DNA from: Pithys albifrons albifrons
Taxonomy: Eukaryota; Chordata; Aves; Passeriformes; Thamnophilidae
Reading direction: 5' to 3'
Length of the DNA: 64,000 bases
NCBI RefSeq assembly: GCF_047495875.1
Contig: NC_092459.1
Span: 35,993,634 to 36,057,633 of the forward strand
A model generated the notes under the pieces. That model was not told where the DNA came from. It saw nothing but the letters and a program-made list of their open reading frames with translations, and searched no databases. Below are positions 12,801 to 27,800 of the stretch, piece by piece. Made by a program: the position numbers and the translations under genes. Position 1 is the stretch's first letter, and each line of letters starts with the position of its first letter.

Positions 12801-15800
12801 GGGAGCTTAGCTGTGCAAGTTGCTTCCTTCTCTCTCCCCTCACAAAATCTCTTCTAACAGTTTACCTGAACATTATGTGGATTGATGTGAAACTCTCTGG
12901 TTCCTGTATACACATCAGCCTCTGGGCCAAAAATGTCTCTAAATACAGAAATAACCTAGAACAGTTAAAAGAGCAAAAAAGAGACTCATCAGTCCAAGTT
13001 ATCCATTGCTCCAAAGATTTACTTCTAAAGTAGCTTTTCCTCTCAGCCCCCCAGCCATATGATAGTAACTAATACAGTTAAATCACAAGCATCATTTAAC
13101 TCAAAGTGCAGCCAGCAAACAACATGAGCATGACCTGCCCACAGCAACGCCCTCATTAATGATGGTTTCCTGTGACTTGAAATAGTGTAAGCAAAGTTTC
13201 TCTTTAATAAAGTACTGGGGTAGAATTCATTTAATAAATAAGCTCTTTGATACACAGAAAAATGTAACAATATTACAGGGAGGGGGAAGTAATCCCATGG
13301 AAAAAATATGCAGTCACATACTGTCACTAACTTCAGTCTTTGACTTGCAGTTTAATACCACTTAAATGCTGTAAAAGTAAACAAAAGCAAAGGATTTCTA
13401 GGCAAGAAAGGGAGAAGTAGGTGGCAAACATTATTTAATACAGAATGGCACGAGAATATGTTGTGTTTTGCTCTGTTTAAATCCTTTGTTATCCTACTTG
13501 CCTTCATTTACACCAGGTTTCAGCTTTTATTTTAATTAAATCAGTATTTCAAATGGCAAAGGGAGCAGGTATGCATTTCAAACCTAAAAAGCCCAAACAA
13601 ACCTATTTTTCTTTTGTAAGAGACGATGTCTATGAATGAATTGCAAAGAATCTTCAAATCTACACTTGGATTTCCATAAATATTTCCTGACCACATGAAG
13701 AGCAAGGAAGGAGAACACACAGCTCACCTTCTCTTTATCTTCCCTGGTTCTCATTCTTTCTCCATATACCAAAAACACATGCTGGCCTGGATCATAACAT
13801 CCTTGTGACTGGTCAACAAGCATTAGCTGGCACCAGCGGAAAAGATCACGTAAGTTGAACTCCCACGGCCCTCCTTTCTGTCCCCACTTTTTTTCAGCCA
13901 TCACTTCTTTGTCAATCTGCAAAAAGAAAAAAAGAAAAGCAGTAGTTAAAAAAATAAGCTTTTATTCCACTTACAAGGTAGTCTTTAAGTATTTTTTTAC
14001 AAAACGCTACTGAACTGCCTTTGGCACTGCTTACATGACAGATGACAACCAAAAGAGCAGGTTACATTCACTTTGCTGAAGATGTCAGGAACTAAAGCTT
14101 GATTTAGTTTGTCTCTCCTCTACCATTTCTCTAACACTCAGCTCAAATTTCCTATTTACTCTTGCACTCATATATGAATATTCAGCAAGATGCCACCACA
14201 AGAGACTTTACCTAAATACTATTTTCTCTTAACATTACCACTACTGTGTATATATGTTTTATGCTCTGTGAAAAACAATGCCTCTTCAATTATTAACCAA
14301 GCATCTGATTGTCATGGTACAAGAATTCAGGTACTGGGTTTAGTGGTGGTCTTTATTTCTTCTCCATATAGATTCATTCCTCTTTTTTTACCCATGCCTT
14401 TCTCTATAAAAATGGTTGGAGATATAACATTCTTTTTTTTTTCCTTATTTTACTACACTTTGCCTACTTCTACACAGAAGAAATTAAAATATATTTACCT
14501 TGTTATTGAAAGCAACCATTTTAGCAATAATAGCTTTATCAATAGCAGGAAACAATGTATTCCCAATAAACTCCATATCTTCTGCTGACAGTGAATCAAC
14601 ATACACCTGTAAAATCAAGAGGATTCAGAGTGTTGATACAATGTGAAAACTACAAGACAGGGATCATGGTGTAGTTTAAACCAAACAAATAAGCTTGCCT
14701 GTGTAAACCTATTAAGAAAGGACTTGGGCAGACCCTTCCTTCCACCTCCTTGTCTGTATGGATTCTGGCATCCAAAAATCTTGGTCGTCTCATGCTGCAC
14801 ATGAAAATTCATTCCCAATTCTGGAACATAAATCTCAGCTCTGTGGTCAAAGCATGCATTTAGTCCCTCTAAAACAGACTGAGAAGCCAGATTCAACTGA
14901 GGAAAAAAAGAAGGATATAATATTAATGCTCCACAAAACATTTTTGCGGTCTCTAGTTTAACAGTCTGGGATATACAGAAGGCAAAATTCAATTTCTTTT
15001 CTGTTCTAAAACTATGACACGTTACTACCTCCAGGTAGACTGTTATGACACTGGAGCAACTAGCACTTTTCCTTGTGGATACTTGTTATTTGTGCTGTGG
15101 TTTTTTCACTAGGATATCAAAACAATTCTCCATCATAAAATCTGTATGTTCAAGATGTTTTTTCTGAACATTCATTGGTGACATTCATAGTGTTTTCTTT
15201 GCTTGTTTTTCAAAAGAAGGCAGACTCGGCTATTTAAATATAGTGGCTGTTTCAAGTGGTACTCTTCTCAATAGATGGGAAAGAGGAGGTATACAAGAGG
15301 CTAAAGAATCCCAGATTTTGCTCTCTGTAGTAATTGGAATGTGTATTGCCAAGATGGTAGATCTGTGCCACATATGCTTAAAAGCCCTTGCACATGGTAC
15401 ATGAACAGACCTGTGGCAGGCAGCAGGATAGCACATACAGGCATGATGGAACTCTCCTCCACCTCAATTAAATCAGTACCCAACAGAGTATTAGTCCCAT
15501 AAAAACACCTTCTATTTTGGTGAAATTATATCCACATAAAAACAAGCATACCAAACTTCTGTCACACTCTTCCCTAAGAACTTTCAAATGTAAATAAAAT
15601 CTATCCTTGGTTTTCTGCAGCAATTTAGGCTGGGATTCAACTCCTGTTCTCTTGTTTCAAAGTCTAGTCATTGCCTTCCTCTATGGAGTGTGAGTGGGCA
15701 AAGTGGGACTTAGTAGAGGGGGATTAATTTTCTCTTATGTGGAATAATCACTTTCCATGTGGCACTACATGGATATAAGCAAAAGCAAGCAGATTTTATC

Positions 15801-18800
15801 TCAGTCATTGACCCTCAAAGCTATTTATCCTACATGCCAAAAAACCAAGTTTGCTCTTCTAAGATATGCCATTTTATCTGTCCCTTAAACATGCATGAAT
15901 TTACCTCATCTAATACAATCCAGTGTCCAGCTTTTAATGCAGCCAGTAGTGGTCCATCACGCCAGGCAAATTCTCCTCCCTTCCCACCTTCAACAGGCAA
16001 GTCTGTTCCAAATAAGTCTGTCACATCCTTTGGGAGTAAAGAACAGGAAAGGTGAGTTGAGGAATTACAAAACCTCACAAAAGTTCATGAATAACCTTTG
16101 TTGACTTTACTCAACATTTTCTCCCTTCCCATGTAGTTACATTTTACGTCTATTTAAAAAATTTCAGTAATTGCAAAATGATAAAAGCTTATCCATTTTA
16201 ATACTGCAGTGATCAGTTACTATATTTTAAAACAAAAATTTAAATTGGAGCAGAAAAACTAAAAAGCCTTAAAGCAGTTGTCAAGTAACATTGCAAAAGC
16301 CAAGAAAACCAAGAGTAGACAAAATACACATGATCTCACTTGGAGAGAACAGAAGTATCTGGGAATTGGCATTCACTCAGAAGAAGGAAAAATTGACATT
16401 ACAGAGTCAGTGCCAAAGTTAAAAAGAACTGCACTTTTAAAGTTAAGCGAAACTTCTACACTGCCATAAACACCACGTTACAGAGATGGTATTTTATGCT
16501 ACCGTTTGTTCAGACAGGTTGATTCGAACAAGACAGTTTCCTGAGGCTTTTGCCAGGGCAGCAACTAGACTGGTCTTGCCGACTCCTGGTGATCCCTCCA
16601 ACAAAATAGGTTTGTTAAGCTGTAGGGCTCTTAACAGTCTTTGTGCATTCACTGCTGTAGTCCCAGCATTTAAAGCATAATCTGTAATGTTGTTCCTCTG
16701 GAGAACAGGGCCTAAAACAAAGGAAAGGTAAACCAGAATGTTTATGCTGGAGCTGCTGAGTGTGTCTCAATGAGATCACACTGTCTGTAAACTACAAGCA
16801 ATGGAGAGATCAAGCTTGTATGCCATTCTCAGACATCAGGCACGTACAGGTTCTGTTTGACAAACAGCTGCATCTCAGCCAATCTTTGCATATTTATGTT
16901 GAACTTTGCGAACAGCATAGAAATATACCATTTATTTTGCCATGAAACTTCAACACCTCCTGGTTCATGACCTAAACTAGAGAAAAAAATATTAATCTTC
17001 TCCCTGTGCTTCAGACATGAGGATCTAAAACTCAAAAGTAGCTCTTGAAAAACTGACCCTGAAGGACCCAATTCAATCATGTTACAGAATAATGTATTAA
17101 TCTGTTCCATACACTGCCACTTCTGTAAAGGAAGACTGCTTTAATTAAATTGTGCTTTCTCTTTGATGTTATTGTGGCATAGGGTGGGGAGAGAGTACAG
17201 AGCTTGTCTGCCAAATTCCAGAAAGTATAGCTCATTGGGGCATCACTCCCCCAAATCTGTAATACAGCATTGCTCAGGTAGACAAGATATTAATCACCAA
17301 TTTATCTTAAACATCTTGATACCTGTTTAGTATGTAAAGGATCCAGATTCCTTTTGTGACCTCATCAATAGAGGGGAACTAAGCAATTTGCAAAAAAGCA
17401 TTACACCTTGTACAACTTCAGACACTACTAACACAATCCATAAATGTCAAAAACGTTCAAACATGAATGATTAATACAGCATTAGGAACACATAGTTCTG
17501 TGTACTAAAAACTAACCAGCTGAATTAGAAAGCTCACAGTCATCACTTCTTAGTCCTGTCACTGTATTTTAAGGGTAAAAAGCACTATTCTATTTGCATT
17601 AATTTGTCCCATGAGGAACTGAAATGCAGGGGCTAAACAATTTTGCAAAGATTGCAGCAAATTTTTGAGAGCCTACACCAAGGCAGGTCATTAGTCTCCA
17701 TCCTGTTTAGCTTTGTACTCAGGATCCCTGCTTCCCATGCTTTACACAAGGGCCAGGATAAGCTGAAGCTTTAGTTACTGGAACTTAAAAGGCATTCTGA
17801 CCATGCAAAAGTGACAGAAAACTACAACTCAAATTTAAAAAGCTTTGTTAAACAAAAAAAGTCTTCAAAAATTAGGCCATTAACCATTAAAATGTCATCA
17901 AAGAAAGGAACTAACAGATATATCTTCTTAATAAATGTGATTGAGTTGCAATCTAGACACTTGGGAGGCACAAAAGGCTTTTTTCTAAGGCTTGAGAACA
18001 AAAATTCTTCTGTGATGAATCATGTATCCTATTTAAATTTAGTGAATAACAAAGCTACTGAAAACATGAACCACAGAATAAATGTCCACCCACTCCCACA
18101 GTCTCTTACCTCTTGGAATAAAAAAGGGGTGAATTCCCATAAAGTTGTCCATCCATACAAACTCTTTTTCCTTTGTTCTGTCATAAATCTTTAGTTCATT
18201 CTTCTGATAATCGGTCAGCTCAAAGAATTGACTCATTCTCTCATATAAGAATGTCAGGCATTTTTCACGAGCTAACAAAGCTGTATCAGCTGAGCAGGAA
18301 GTTGTACCTGTTATTAGAAAAGTCAAGTAAGTGCGTGCATCACAAACATAACTAGGCACATTCATTTTATGACTAAGAAATTCAATTCCTTCAAAGATGC
18401 TGCTTTTGTGCACACAGGTTTATATCTTGTTGTAGTGTTTTTGCTTGCCAATGCTTCCAGTACTATTTACTGCAGACAAATTGTTCTGTGAGCAATGTAA
18501 TTAAAGACACCTTATTTCCAAATCCCTTTCTTCAACCATCACTATCATCATGACCCTTTGCCATAGGAATTTGGTTTGCAAAAATATTAATACAAACACA
18601 GTTTCATATTTCTCTCACTAAATGAGCACTGAAGACTTACCCGATCCTATTCCATCAATATATACCAAACATGCAGCATGGATAAAAGACATCACTGGAG
18701 AAATGTGAAGGTGGCTATAACCCTTGGCAGAATCTGACTCATTCTCTACCATGACGTTCATAAAATTAACCCATGACAAGACATCTCTCACACTGAGAAT

Positions 18801-21800
18801 ACACTGGCGACCAAACTCTTGATTAGTCAGCCATTCAACAAAGTCCATCATGAGTTCTGCTATGTCTGCCCCTAAAAAGAGAGTAAAATAAATAACAATC
18901 AAATAAATAAAAATCAAATAAATGTGTTATAAAATAATTTTATTGGTCACATCCACTACATTGTTGTAAAAAACATCTCTAAAGTAGGTACAGCTGTAAT
19001 GCACTATGTACTCTATATCTGAACAGAAAAAATAACTGAAGAGTAAGTTCATGCCTATGCTGTCCTTACAGATCCTTTTAAATTCAAGTAACAAGACAGA
19101 ACCAAATGACTAATACTAACAGAGAGGCTGTTGGCAGAAAGTGAAGTTCCAGTTCTTTGAACACCCTATTTTGAAACCAAGCTGGGACACTGAAGGGCTT
19201 GCGATAGTTCAACTACCCTGGATGGTGAAGCAAATACAACCTTGACCTTAATTCTGGCTAGCCACATAGCATACAGTGAGGGAAGAACAAGTCCAAAATA
19301 CATCATAACTGCCTTCAGAGAGTGATGTAGTTAGAAGAAAATAGGTCACAGTGGTGCAAATTCTGAGAAATAGTTGGCAACCTTCAAACTATTGTCTTAG
19401 CAATGTCTGAATACACAGCTGAATATTGTATTTACACAGGAATACCCACCTTCATGGTTTAATGCACCCAGAGACAATCCTGGATGAAGATTGTGTTTTA
19501 CAATCTGTATCAAATCATCACGGCCATTGCTTTGTGGACACCATATTTCAGTAAATCTATTGCGCAAAGCAGGAGAAAGCTGCAAACAAGCAGAATGACA
19601 GAGCAAGTTAAGTCACATTCCATCACACTCAGTGTCTCAGTCAATCAATAGCCTTGTAGCCACTGAACTTGCAAACCATTAATAAACTGAACAAGCTGTA
19701 TCTTTCCTTCCAATTTTGACAGGGATGCTTTGTAACAAAATCTTGGAGAGAACGCAGGTTTTAAGATTTCTAGTTGTGGCACCAATGCAGGAAATGGCTG
19801 AAAGTTCAAAATAATATGGGAAGCAATGGAGCTGCTGTGCAAGCTCCAAAGTTGCATTTCATTCTAGGACACTATGTACCAAACAATGGCTTTGTAATCT
19901 CCCTTTGCTTACAGACACAAATTATAGTTCTTTCTTTTAGACCTAGCTTCCAACAGTGCTTAAGAGTTGTGGAGCTTTTGGGAGAAGTTTGTGGGTTTGG
20001 GGGTTTTCTTTAAACGGTTTTTAGTTACTTAAAGCTGAAGTTCAGAAACAGGTATTTTTCATTGAATGAGAAGGACCTCTTGGGATGTGATGTTTCTGTT
20101 TACTGAGAAAGACTTCTATCAGCATTAGGGAAAAAAATCTACTGTGTAACTTTGTGCTACTCTAGACTCATGTTAAGAGCTGCTTCACAAGCCACAGAAT
20201 CTGTACTCAAAATATCTTACATATCAAGCCTACTTAGAGTATTGAGAGGCCTGAAGCTTTCTTTGACATTTTGCTAAGTATTGACTATGTCAAAATGCTA
20301 CTACATGTAATTGATGCAAAACAGATACACCCTAAATCTCCTTCAGAACAATGAAGCAGATGCCTACTAGAAAGCACTGGATGCCCAAATTTTTTCATGG
20401 CTCCTCCAAACATTTAGTGACCAATATGATTATGCCTAAGGATTTTTGTGCATATTTTGTAGATTTTTAGAATTATACAGGTTACATGGATTTTGCTGGG
20501 TTGCTCACATTTTTAGGTGGTGTTTGGAAATCATTGCACACTTTCTCATGCTTTGCCAAGGACATGGCATTTTGAAGAAACACCTGCAAGATAGCTTGAA
20601 GATGAAACAATAGAGAGGGCCCAGAGCCTCTCCAAGGGGCAGTCTCTATTGGTGAGCATCAAGGGAAATCAGTACCCAGGGTTGGCTATAGCTAATATAT
20701 ATATATGCTAATGGCTGGGGGTTATACAAACTAACGTCCCTGATCATGGGTGCACATGCTTCATGGTGGGCACCTACAAGCTTCTAAATAAAGGGTACTT
20801 ATTTACCTTTCTGCACTAATGTTGTTTTGAGTGCCTTTCTGAAGGAATTTTAGGCATCGAAGACTAGAAAATATGTGCTATACTTTCAGATGTTTAGACA
20901 TTTACCTCTTTTTTCCCAAAGTCACCTCCCGGGTTCATGGTTGCAAGGATACGAAATTTCTTTCCTGCAACTAGTAGTTCTACTTCATTCTTCTCATCAT
21001 CTTGACCACCTTTTTCAGCAAGTACCAATGTCTTTTCAGCTTCAAGAACACTACAGAGAAGGTTAAAAAATTGTTTAAGCTTTGTTTCACACTTCAAAAG
21101 GTCATTTAAGATGGAAAATTAAATTAATTGGCTTGGTTAAACCTTCATTTACCTGATATAATGTGTAACAGAAGATTAAAATGCGGGATACTACAGCAAG
21201 CATTTAATGAAATTGAGGTTTTATGCTACTTTTCGGGTTGTTTTGCTTTTGTTTTGTTTTTGTTTTTGTTCCTGGGATTTGACAAGGCACTTCATTTTCA
21301 AGAGCTTACTGACAGGATGAAAATATTAATACTGCAGATGCTAAACACGAGATTTTGTTTTTATTTTCCAACCTGACTCATGATTTGAAGTGTCTTCAGA
21401 TGCTGTTTAAACTGTTTCAACTGAACTAGGGTTTATGTTCTTAATTTCTGTAACCAGAGACATAAGTTCTTGAATAAAGTAAATCCTTTCATCATTTTAT
21501 TTTTTTCCATGAAACAGAAACAAATACAGCTATTTGAATGCAGATTAGCAGCACTATAAAGTCAAATGGAAAGTAATGGCATCAATCAAAGCATTCAAAA
21601 TCAACACAATCAGTGGAGCAACATATGTCAAGTGAATATAAACATATCTGCTTTCCAACAGAAACACCTTTTTATTTTTCCATAAATTAAGACTTTGGCC
21701 AGACAAAGCAATTTTGTCTTGTCTTGCCCTACTAGCCTCTACCTCAGCTGTAATAAAAATATCAAAGAGCAAAAATTGCCTAAGTATTACTGTGAGTAAA

Positions 21801-24800
21801 ACTAGCACCGCTGTCAGATGCATGACAATGAGTAAAACAAAGCAAATTGGCACAGAAGCTGAAATATGAAAAAGGCCAGTTACTTGTGTCACTGTCCCTT
21901 TTAGCAAGAACTGTACACCTAAGAGAGCAGCTCACCTAGGCCAGGAAACAAATGTGCCTAAAAGAAGCTCAAATTTGTGTAACGAATAGACACAGTAAGG
22001 ATGCTTAATACTAACACATTTAAGACATACCTGTTAAGTCGCTCTAGTACAGAATCATCAGCTAAAGAAATCTCATCAAGGAGGAAAAAACCCTCCTCTT
22101 TCATTGCTAAAACAAGAGGTCCATCACACCACTCAAAGAGTCTAGAACCATCAGATTCCTCCTAAGAAAAGGAAATAAGAAGTCATAATAATTGCTGCTT
22201 TTTGCTTCTGGGGTCACACTATCCAAGCTATTACTGATGCAAGACAAACCTGGTCTTTCGCCCTCTGCCTGACGGGTCGCAGCCCTCCCAGGAAGTCTGA
22301 CGTCTCCATATGCAAGTGGCAATTCACTGAATAAAGCTTCTGATTTGCTAATGATGCAAAGATCTGACAAATGGTAGTTTTACCACACCTGTAACAAATT
22401 AATTTCATTGAAAGGGATGAAGTAAAAAAAAAACCAACACACCACCAATAAAAACACACCAATCAGCTCACTTTGGACAGGATTCATATTTTCATTTAAG
22501 ACCTATGAGGTAAAGGCCCAGCATGCAAATTTCCTTCTGTTCTTTTTCTTGAAAAAAATATATGTGAAGTGAAGTCATTTTTGGCACAACTGTTGCTGGC
22601 TTGCACAAGAGGCTTTTAATTAAACTTAAATCAATATCTGCATCGATGGATTTCTGCAGGTTCACAGTAAAATTTATTTCAGCCTGACGTTATAGATATT
22701 CAACCAGCCTAACATTACACTTAACTGGAAATGCTACATGTCTAGATCAAGCCCAAATCTTAGGGAACAAACTGCTGACTAGCTAGTTTTCATTTAATAC
22801 CCAAATTTTACTCCTCTTTTCTTGCATTTTTCTTTCCTTCTCTTCTACAAAAATTTACTATACAAATTTATACCCAGCACAAGGTCAAGACAGCATCTTC
22901 TTCCACAACACCCTTTACAGCACATGAGGCAGAAAATTGGAAAATTGGCTACATTCAAGCTCTTAAAACATGTAAAGTGAGTGCACTCTTAAATAGAAAA
23001 ATGTCAATTCCCCAGAAACAGCCACTACAGTGAGGTACAGTGTGATTCTACATGGCACCTGTATCCCACCTGTGGGTGGGGACATAAGTCAGCTCACGTT
23101 CATTTCACTACTTTATGTATAACTTCTATGTGTTATATACAATGCAAGTAATTCCACAAAAGACTTGTGTAGCAAGAGATGCAATTGCTGCCCCTCAAAA
23201 AGGAACCGTGAAAAACAGCAGCTGCAAGTCTGCCATGATGGAGGCTCAAAGGTCCCAGATGAAAGCATCACTGATGCCCACACACTCATTTTGTGTCTGA
23301 CTCAGTGGCTGGTGCAGCAGTACAAAGAACTGCATCATAAAAACCAAGATTACCCAGTGTCTCCCACCAGCAGTACTGGTTCACCAAACTCCAGGGCTCG
23401 TCCCACCAAAACGGCAAGTCTCCTCATTCCTTGAGTCCAGACAACATGGTTAAAATCTCTATCCATCACTGTCATCTGCGTGGAAGATTTAGCTGCACAA
23501 CACAAAGCAATAATCCATCAGCTTCAGTCACATCTATAGAACTACCAGTGGGGCCTCTCTAGGAAACTCACCCAGTAGCTTTTTGATGCTTTCCCCTGAG
23601 AAGAGGGACTCAGGATATATTTTTTTCTTGAAGTGTTTTTCAAGGACACTCTGAATAACATCCACCTCCTCCTGTTTCCTGACTCTGCCTGCCAGAAGCA
23701 TAAAACCTATAAAATAGAGGAAAAGAGAAAGCAATTACCACCCGGTTAATCAGCAACAAAAATTCACACTTGAGAACTAGGGTTGGAAAGCAATTCTACA
23801 GACACTTCAGAGAGCTGAGGCAGCAGAGCTCACCATCATTTGCTAAGTGCTGAAGCCAGTCATAGTCCTTCTCCAGCTGTTCTGCCAACCTGTACCTTTC
23901 AGCCCAGCGGAACAGATCCCTCAGGGTAATGAACCCATGCTTCCCAGCAAACACTGTCGAACCCCTGCGGTAAGACTGCCATAAGAACAAAACATGAGCC
24001 ATTCTTTCATGAACTTGTTCAAATACCTCCAGTAAAGCTCATCAGAATGCTTTGCTGTGACACTTCTACAAGTAAATTCTACAGAAAAAAAAAGTCTAAT
24101 TCAGTCACAACTCCCAGACACAAACTCGTTTTAGGCAAGTATTTGACAGGTACCAGGAACAAAATAATTGAGCTAACAATAAAAAAAATAACAAGAACAA
24201 AATATATACCTGTAATGAAAGAAAATCTAGTTTTGCTGCTGTAATTGCTTTTAAATACAAGGTAGTTTTAGCTACACACTAAGTGTCAAATGCCTGTTGA
24301 ACACAGAAGTGTCCAAACACATCCACAATTACTGTTTAGAAATAATAGCAAATTTTACATGATCCAAAGACAGCTAAAAATTCAATACAGTACTTTTGAT
24401 CCAGAGCAAGTGATAATTCTACATATCAAATCCCAGGTTCTCTGGTGATTGGGGTTTTTTTCTGCCAGCTTCCTCTCAAATCTGGCATCACTTTCCCTAC
24501 TCTCCATCAACCACTGGCACTGGAATTACTACCTTGGTGGGTTCTCTTCCATCAATTATGGTAATGATTTTAAATATCTTTCAGATAACAATACCTCTCC
24601 CCTTGCCCCCTCCCAAGGAATTGCTATTACTTTGTGCATAATACTTCGAAATATGGTTGCACTTCTTATACTAAAAGAAGAAAGACTCTCATACTTGCAG
24701 GTCTAACATGACTTTGACAAGCTTGCTGCAATATGAAGGTGGCAAACTGCATCTCTTGTGCAGGATGGTTTCCAGTTCAGCACTTGGCAGTTCATCAAAA

Positions 24801-27800
24801 TGCAGTTCCACAAAACGATTTCTGAAAGCTCTGGACAAAACCTAAAATAAGAGACCATACTATTGTTTGCACTTTTTCCTTTGATATTCCTTATGTTATA
24901 TATCTTCTCCTGCACATCCAAATGAAATATGGATAGTGTCATACCATGCAAATTAGTACATATACATAAATAATGAAAGAAATCTTAAGAGACAGTCTAC
25001 ATGAGGATAAAAGCTTTCACATGTGTTGTGGTTTAACTGCAGTAGTATCATGAAGCCACAGCCTCATTCTCCCTATAATGGGATGGGGAAGAGAATTGGA
25101 AGAGCAAAAGTGAGATAATTTGTAGGCTGAGATAAAGACAGTTTTAATTAAGTAAAGAAAAAGGTGCATGTGCAAGAAAATCAATATTAGGAATTCATTC
25201 ATCATTTCACATTAGTAGGCAGGTGTTCAGCCATGTCTAGGAAATAAGGGCTTCATCACACACAAATGTTACTGGGGGAAACAAGCACCTAACATACTCC
25301 ACTTACTCCTTTCCCCCCCCAGTTCTGATTGCTGAGCACAAGTTCACATGGTATGGAATATCTTTTTGGTCAGTTGAGGTTGACTGTCCTGGCTCTGTCT
25401 CCTCCAGCTTCTCGTGCACCCCTAGCCTATTCCACTAGTGGGGCAGTGAAGCAGAAAAGGTCTTGACTCTGTGTAAGCACTGCTCAGCAACAACTAAGAC
25501 ATTCCTGTGCTATCAACACAGAACCATACCAGTCACTATGAAGAAAATTGGCCAAAACCAGTACAAAATGGACATCAACAGCCTAAGCAGAATCTCTTTT
25601 CAAGTGCTCTTGAACAAGAAATGCCAAGTCAAGTATAGTATTTACAGAATCACAGAATATTCTGAGTTGGAAGTGACTCACGAGGATCAAGTCCCACCTT
25701 TAAGTGAGTGGCACATATGGCCACTGAACCCATGACCTTGACATAATTAGCACCATGCTCTAAATTGCTCCTAAAAGATACATGAGCTCCAGTTCAATAA
25801 AGCACTTAGTCTCTCCTTCTTGAGAGATACACGTTGATTCTGAGCTACGCATGAAAATATTTTCACATCACACTTAAACATATAAGAGAGTCAATGCCCT
25901 AAAGTCTTACCTACTTAAAGGAACACATTATACAGACCTTTCTGCCACCATAGAGACCTGGAGGATTCTGTGTAGCAAACAGCATGAAGCGAGGGTGAGC
26001 TTTGACAACTTCCTGGGTCTCAGTAATGAGCAGCTCTCTGTTATCGTCCAACAAACGGTTGAGAGCCTCCAGGACATCAGTGGGAGCCAAATTCAACTCG
26101 TCTAGAACAATCCAGTAGCCCTTTCTCATTGCATCTATGAGAACGCCTTGGAGGGAACAGAAAAAGTCCTAGTTAAAATCTAACAAAGCAAATCTAACAG
26201 CAGCAGACACTTTTAGCAACCCTTTTTCACTCAGTATAAATGCTAATCCAGAGAATAAAGCAACAGTATGGTTTAAACTGTTGAATTATCTCCTTTATGT
26301 CCAACAAGATATGTATGATGAGACAGACATGAGCTCTTCAGAATTTGCTGAAATTCACATAAGTGATTGTCATTAATGTGCAACTACTAACTTTATGACA
26401 GGTCATCTCTCCACTGTAAGATAATAGACAAGTTAAGCAGAAAGGAAGAAAAGAAATAAACAGTGAAGTGAGATAAGAATTTGGAGTATATATAACATGG
26501 TCATGGTCACTCACCTTCCTTAAATACCAGCTTCCCAGAGGCATCCGATGTGTAACAGCCAATATATTCTTGAATGTCAGTATGCTCATGATTGTTAATC
26601 CTTACACAGTGATTCCCAGTAGCAGCAGCCAACCAGCGAATTAAACTGGTTTTACCAACAGAGGTCTCTCCTTGAATCAGTACTGGGTGAGTCCTAAGAG
26701 CCATAACCAAAATAGCGAGTTTGAAGCACGAGCCTTAACTTTCTCATGGAAAAGGTGTCAGCATTATCAAACCACATTACCAAAACATCACCACTGATCT
26801 CACATGGGGTATTCCAAGATCACACACTAACATGGTTAACAACCCAAGTGCCAACAGCTACCCATGAAGCTTTTCATGGCACCTTGAAAAAAGCAGGTTA
26901 TTTTAACTGCAAATACCTAGATTCTAACTTAAATAAAAGAACGTATGGCAGTAAGATGGTTTAAGAAAACGAGAAATACAGGTATAAATTCAAGTCACAC
27001 TGTAATGAAAAGTTAACTGTAAAACAGAAGGAAAATACACATTATTCATCCAAACAATAAAGGCTAGAGAGACACCAAGACTCAGGGCCTAAACAAACAT
27101 ATTAAACTTTTTTTTTAAGGAAAAAGTTGAAAAACTTACCCTGCTGACACAACTCTGACCATGTCTTTCAGATTAAGCTTAACTGAAGGGGTTAGCACAT
27201 AACTCTCATCTACAGTAGGTTCTTTATCCCCAGCTGAAATCCAGTATCCTTCTATAAGTATAAAATTCCCTCCTTGGGGTTTTGGTATTTGCTAAGGAAA
27301 TACGACAGAAATAACAGATTATACAAATGAGTCTGAATTTGCTAATAAAAAAATACTGTTACACCACCGCAACATATTCTGTAAAAAGTAATTTTAAATT
27401 AATTCCTGAGCACTTTTGCAGTAAGCAATGACCTTCTGCCACAGACTCTAATCTACAGGACAAACTTGACTGATAATTTTCAGGGTCATGATCTTTGCCA
27501 GTGCCACAAAGATAAAAAAGATTCAAGAGGCCTAGCACTGAATTTTGAAGGGTGTTTTCAAGTAGAAAATTTGTTTTGATCTTTTTATACTCATGTATGT
27601 TTTCCAATATGAAGAGGTTTATTCTTAAAGAAACACCTCTCTCTTAAACTGGCTTCCCCACCCCACTGCAAACTGATGGTGGGCTCCCAGCACTAGTGAG
27701 ATTTTTCCTGTCCCACTAGAGAAAAAGCACAAAGGTTTGCTTCATATCCATATATTCTGCATTCAGAGTCTAAAAATACAAAGCCTGTGAAAGCTTCTCA

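Noticed and set aside
14190..14588. 132-codon plus-strand open frame
   Set aside because: It overlaps MDN1 exon 39 on the other strand; the protein looks like translated intron.
25463..25735. 90-codon open frame at the LTR/CR1 cluster
   Set aside because: It runs from inside the solo LTR into the CR1 fragment; no viral protein is encoded.
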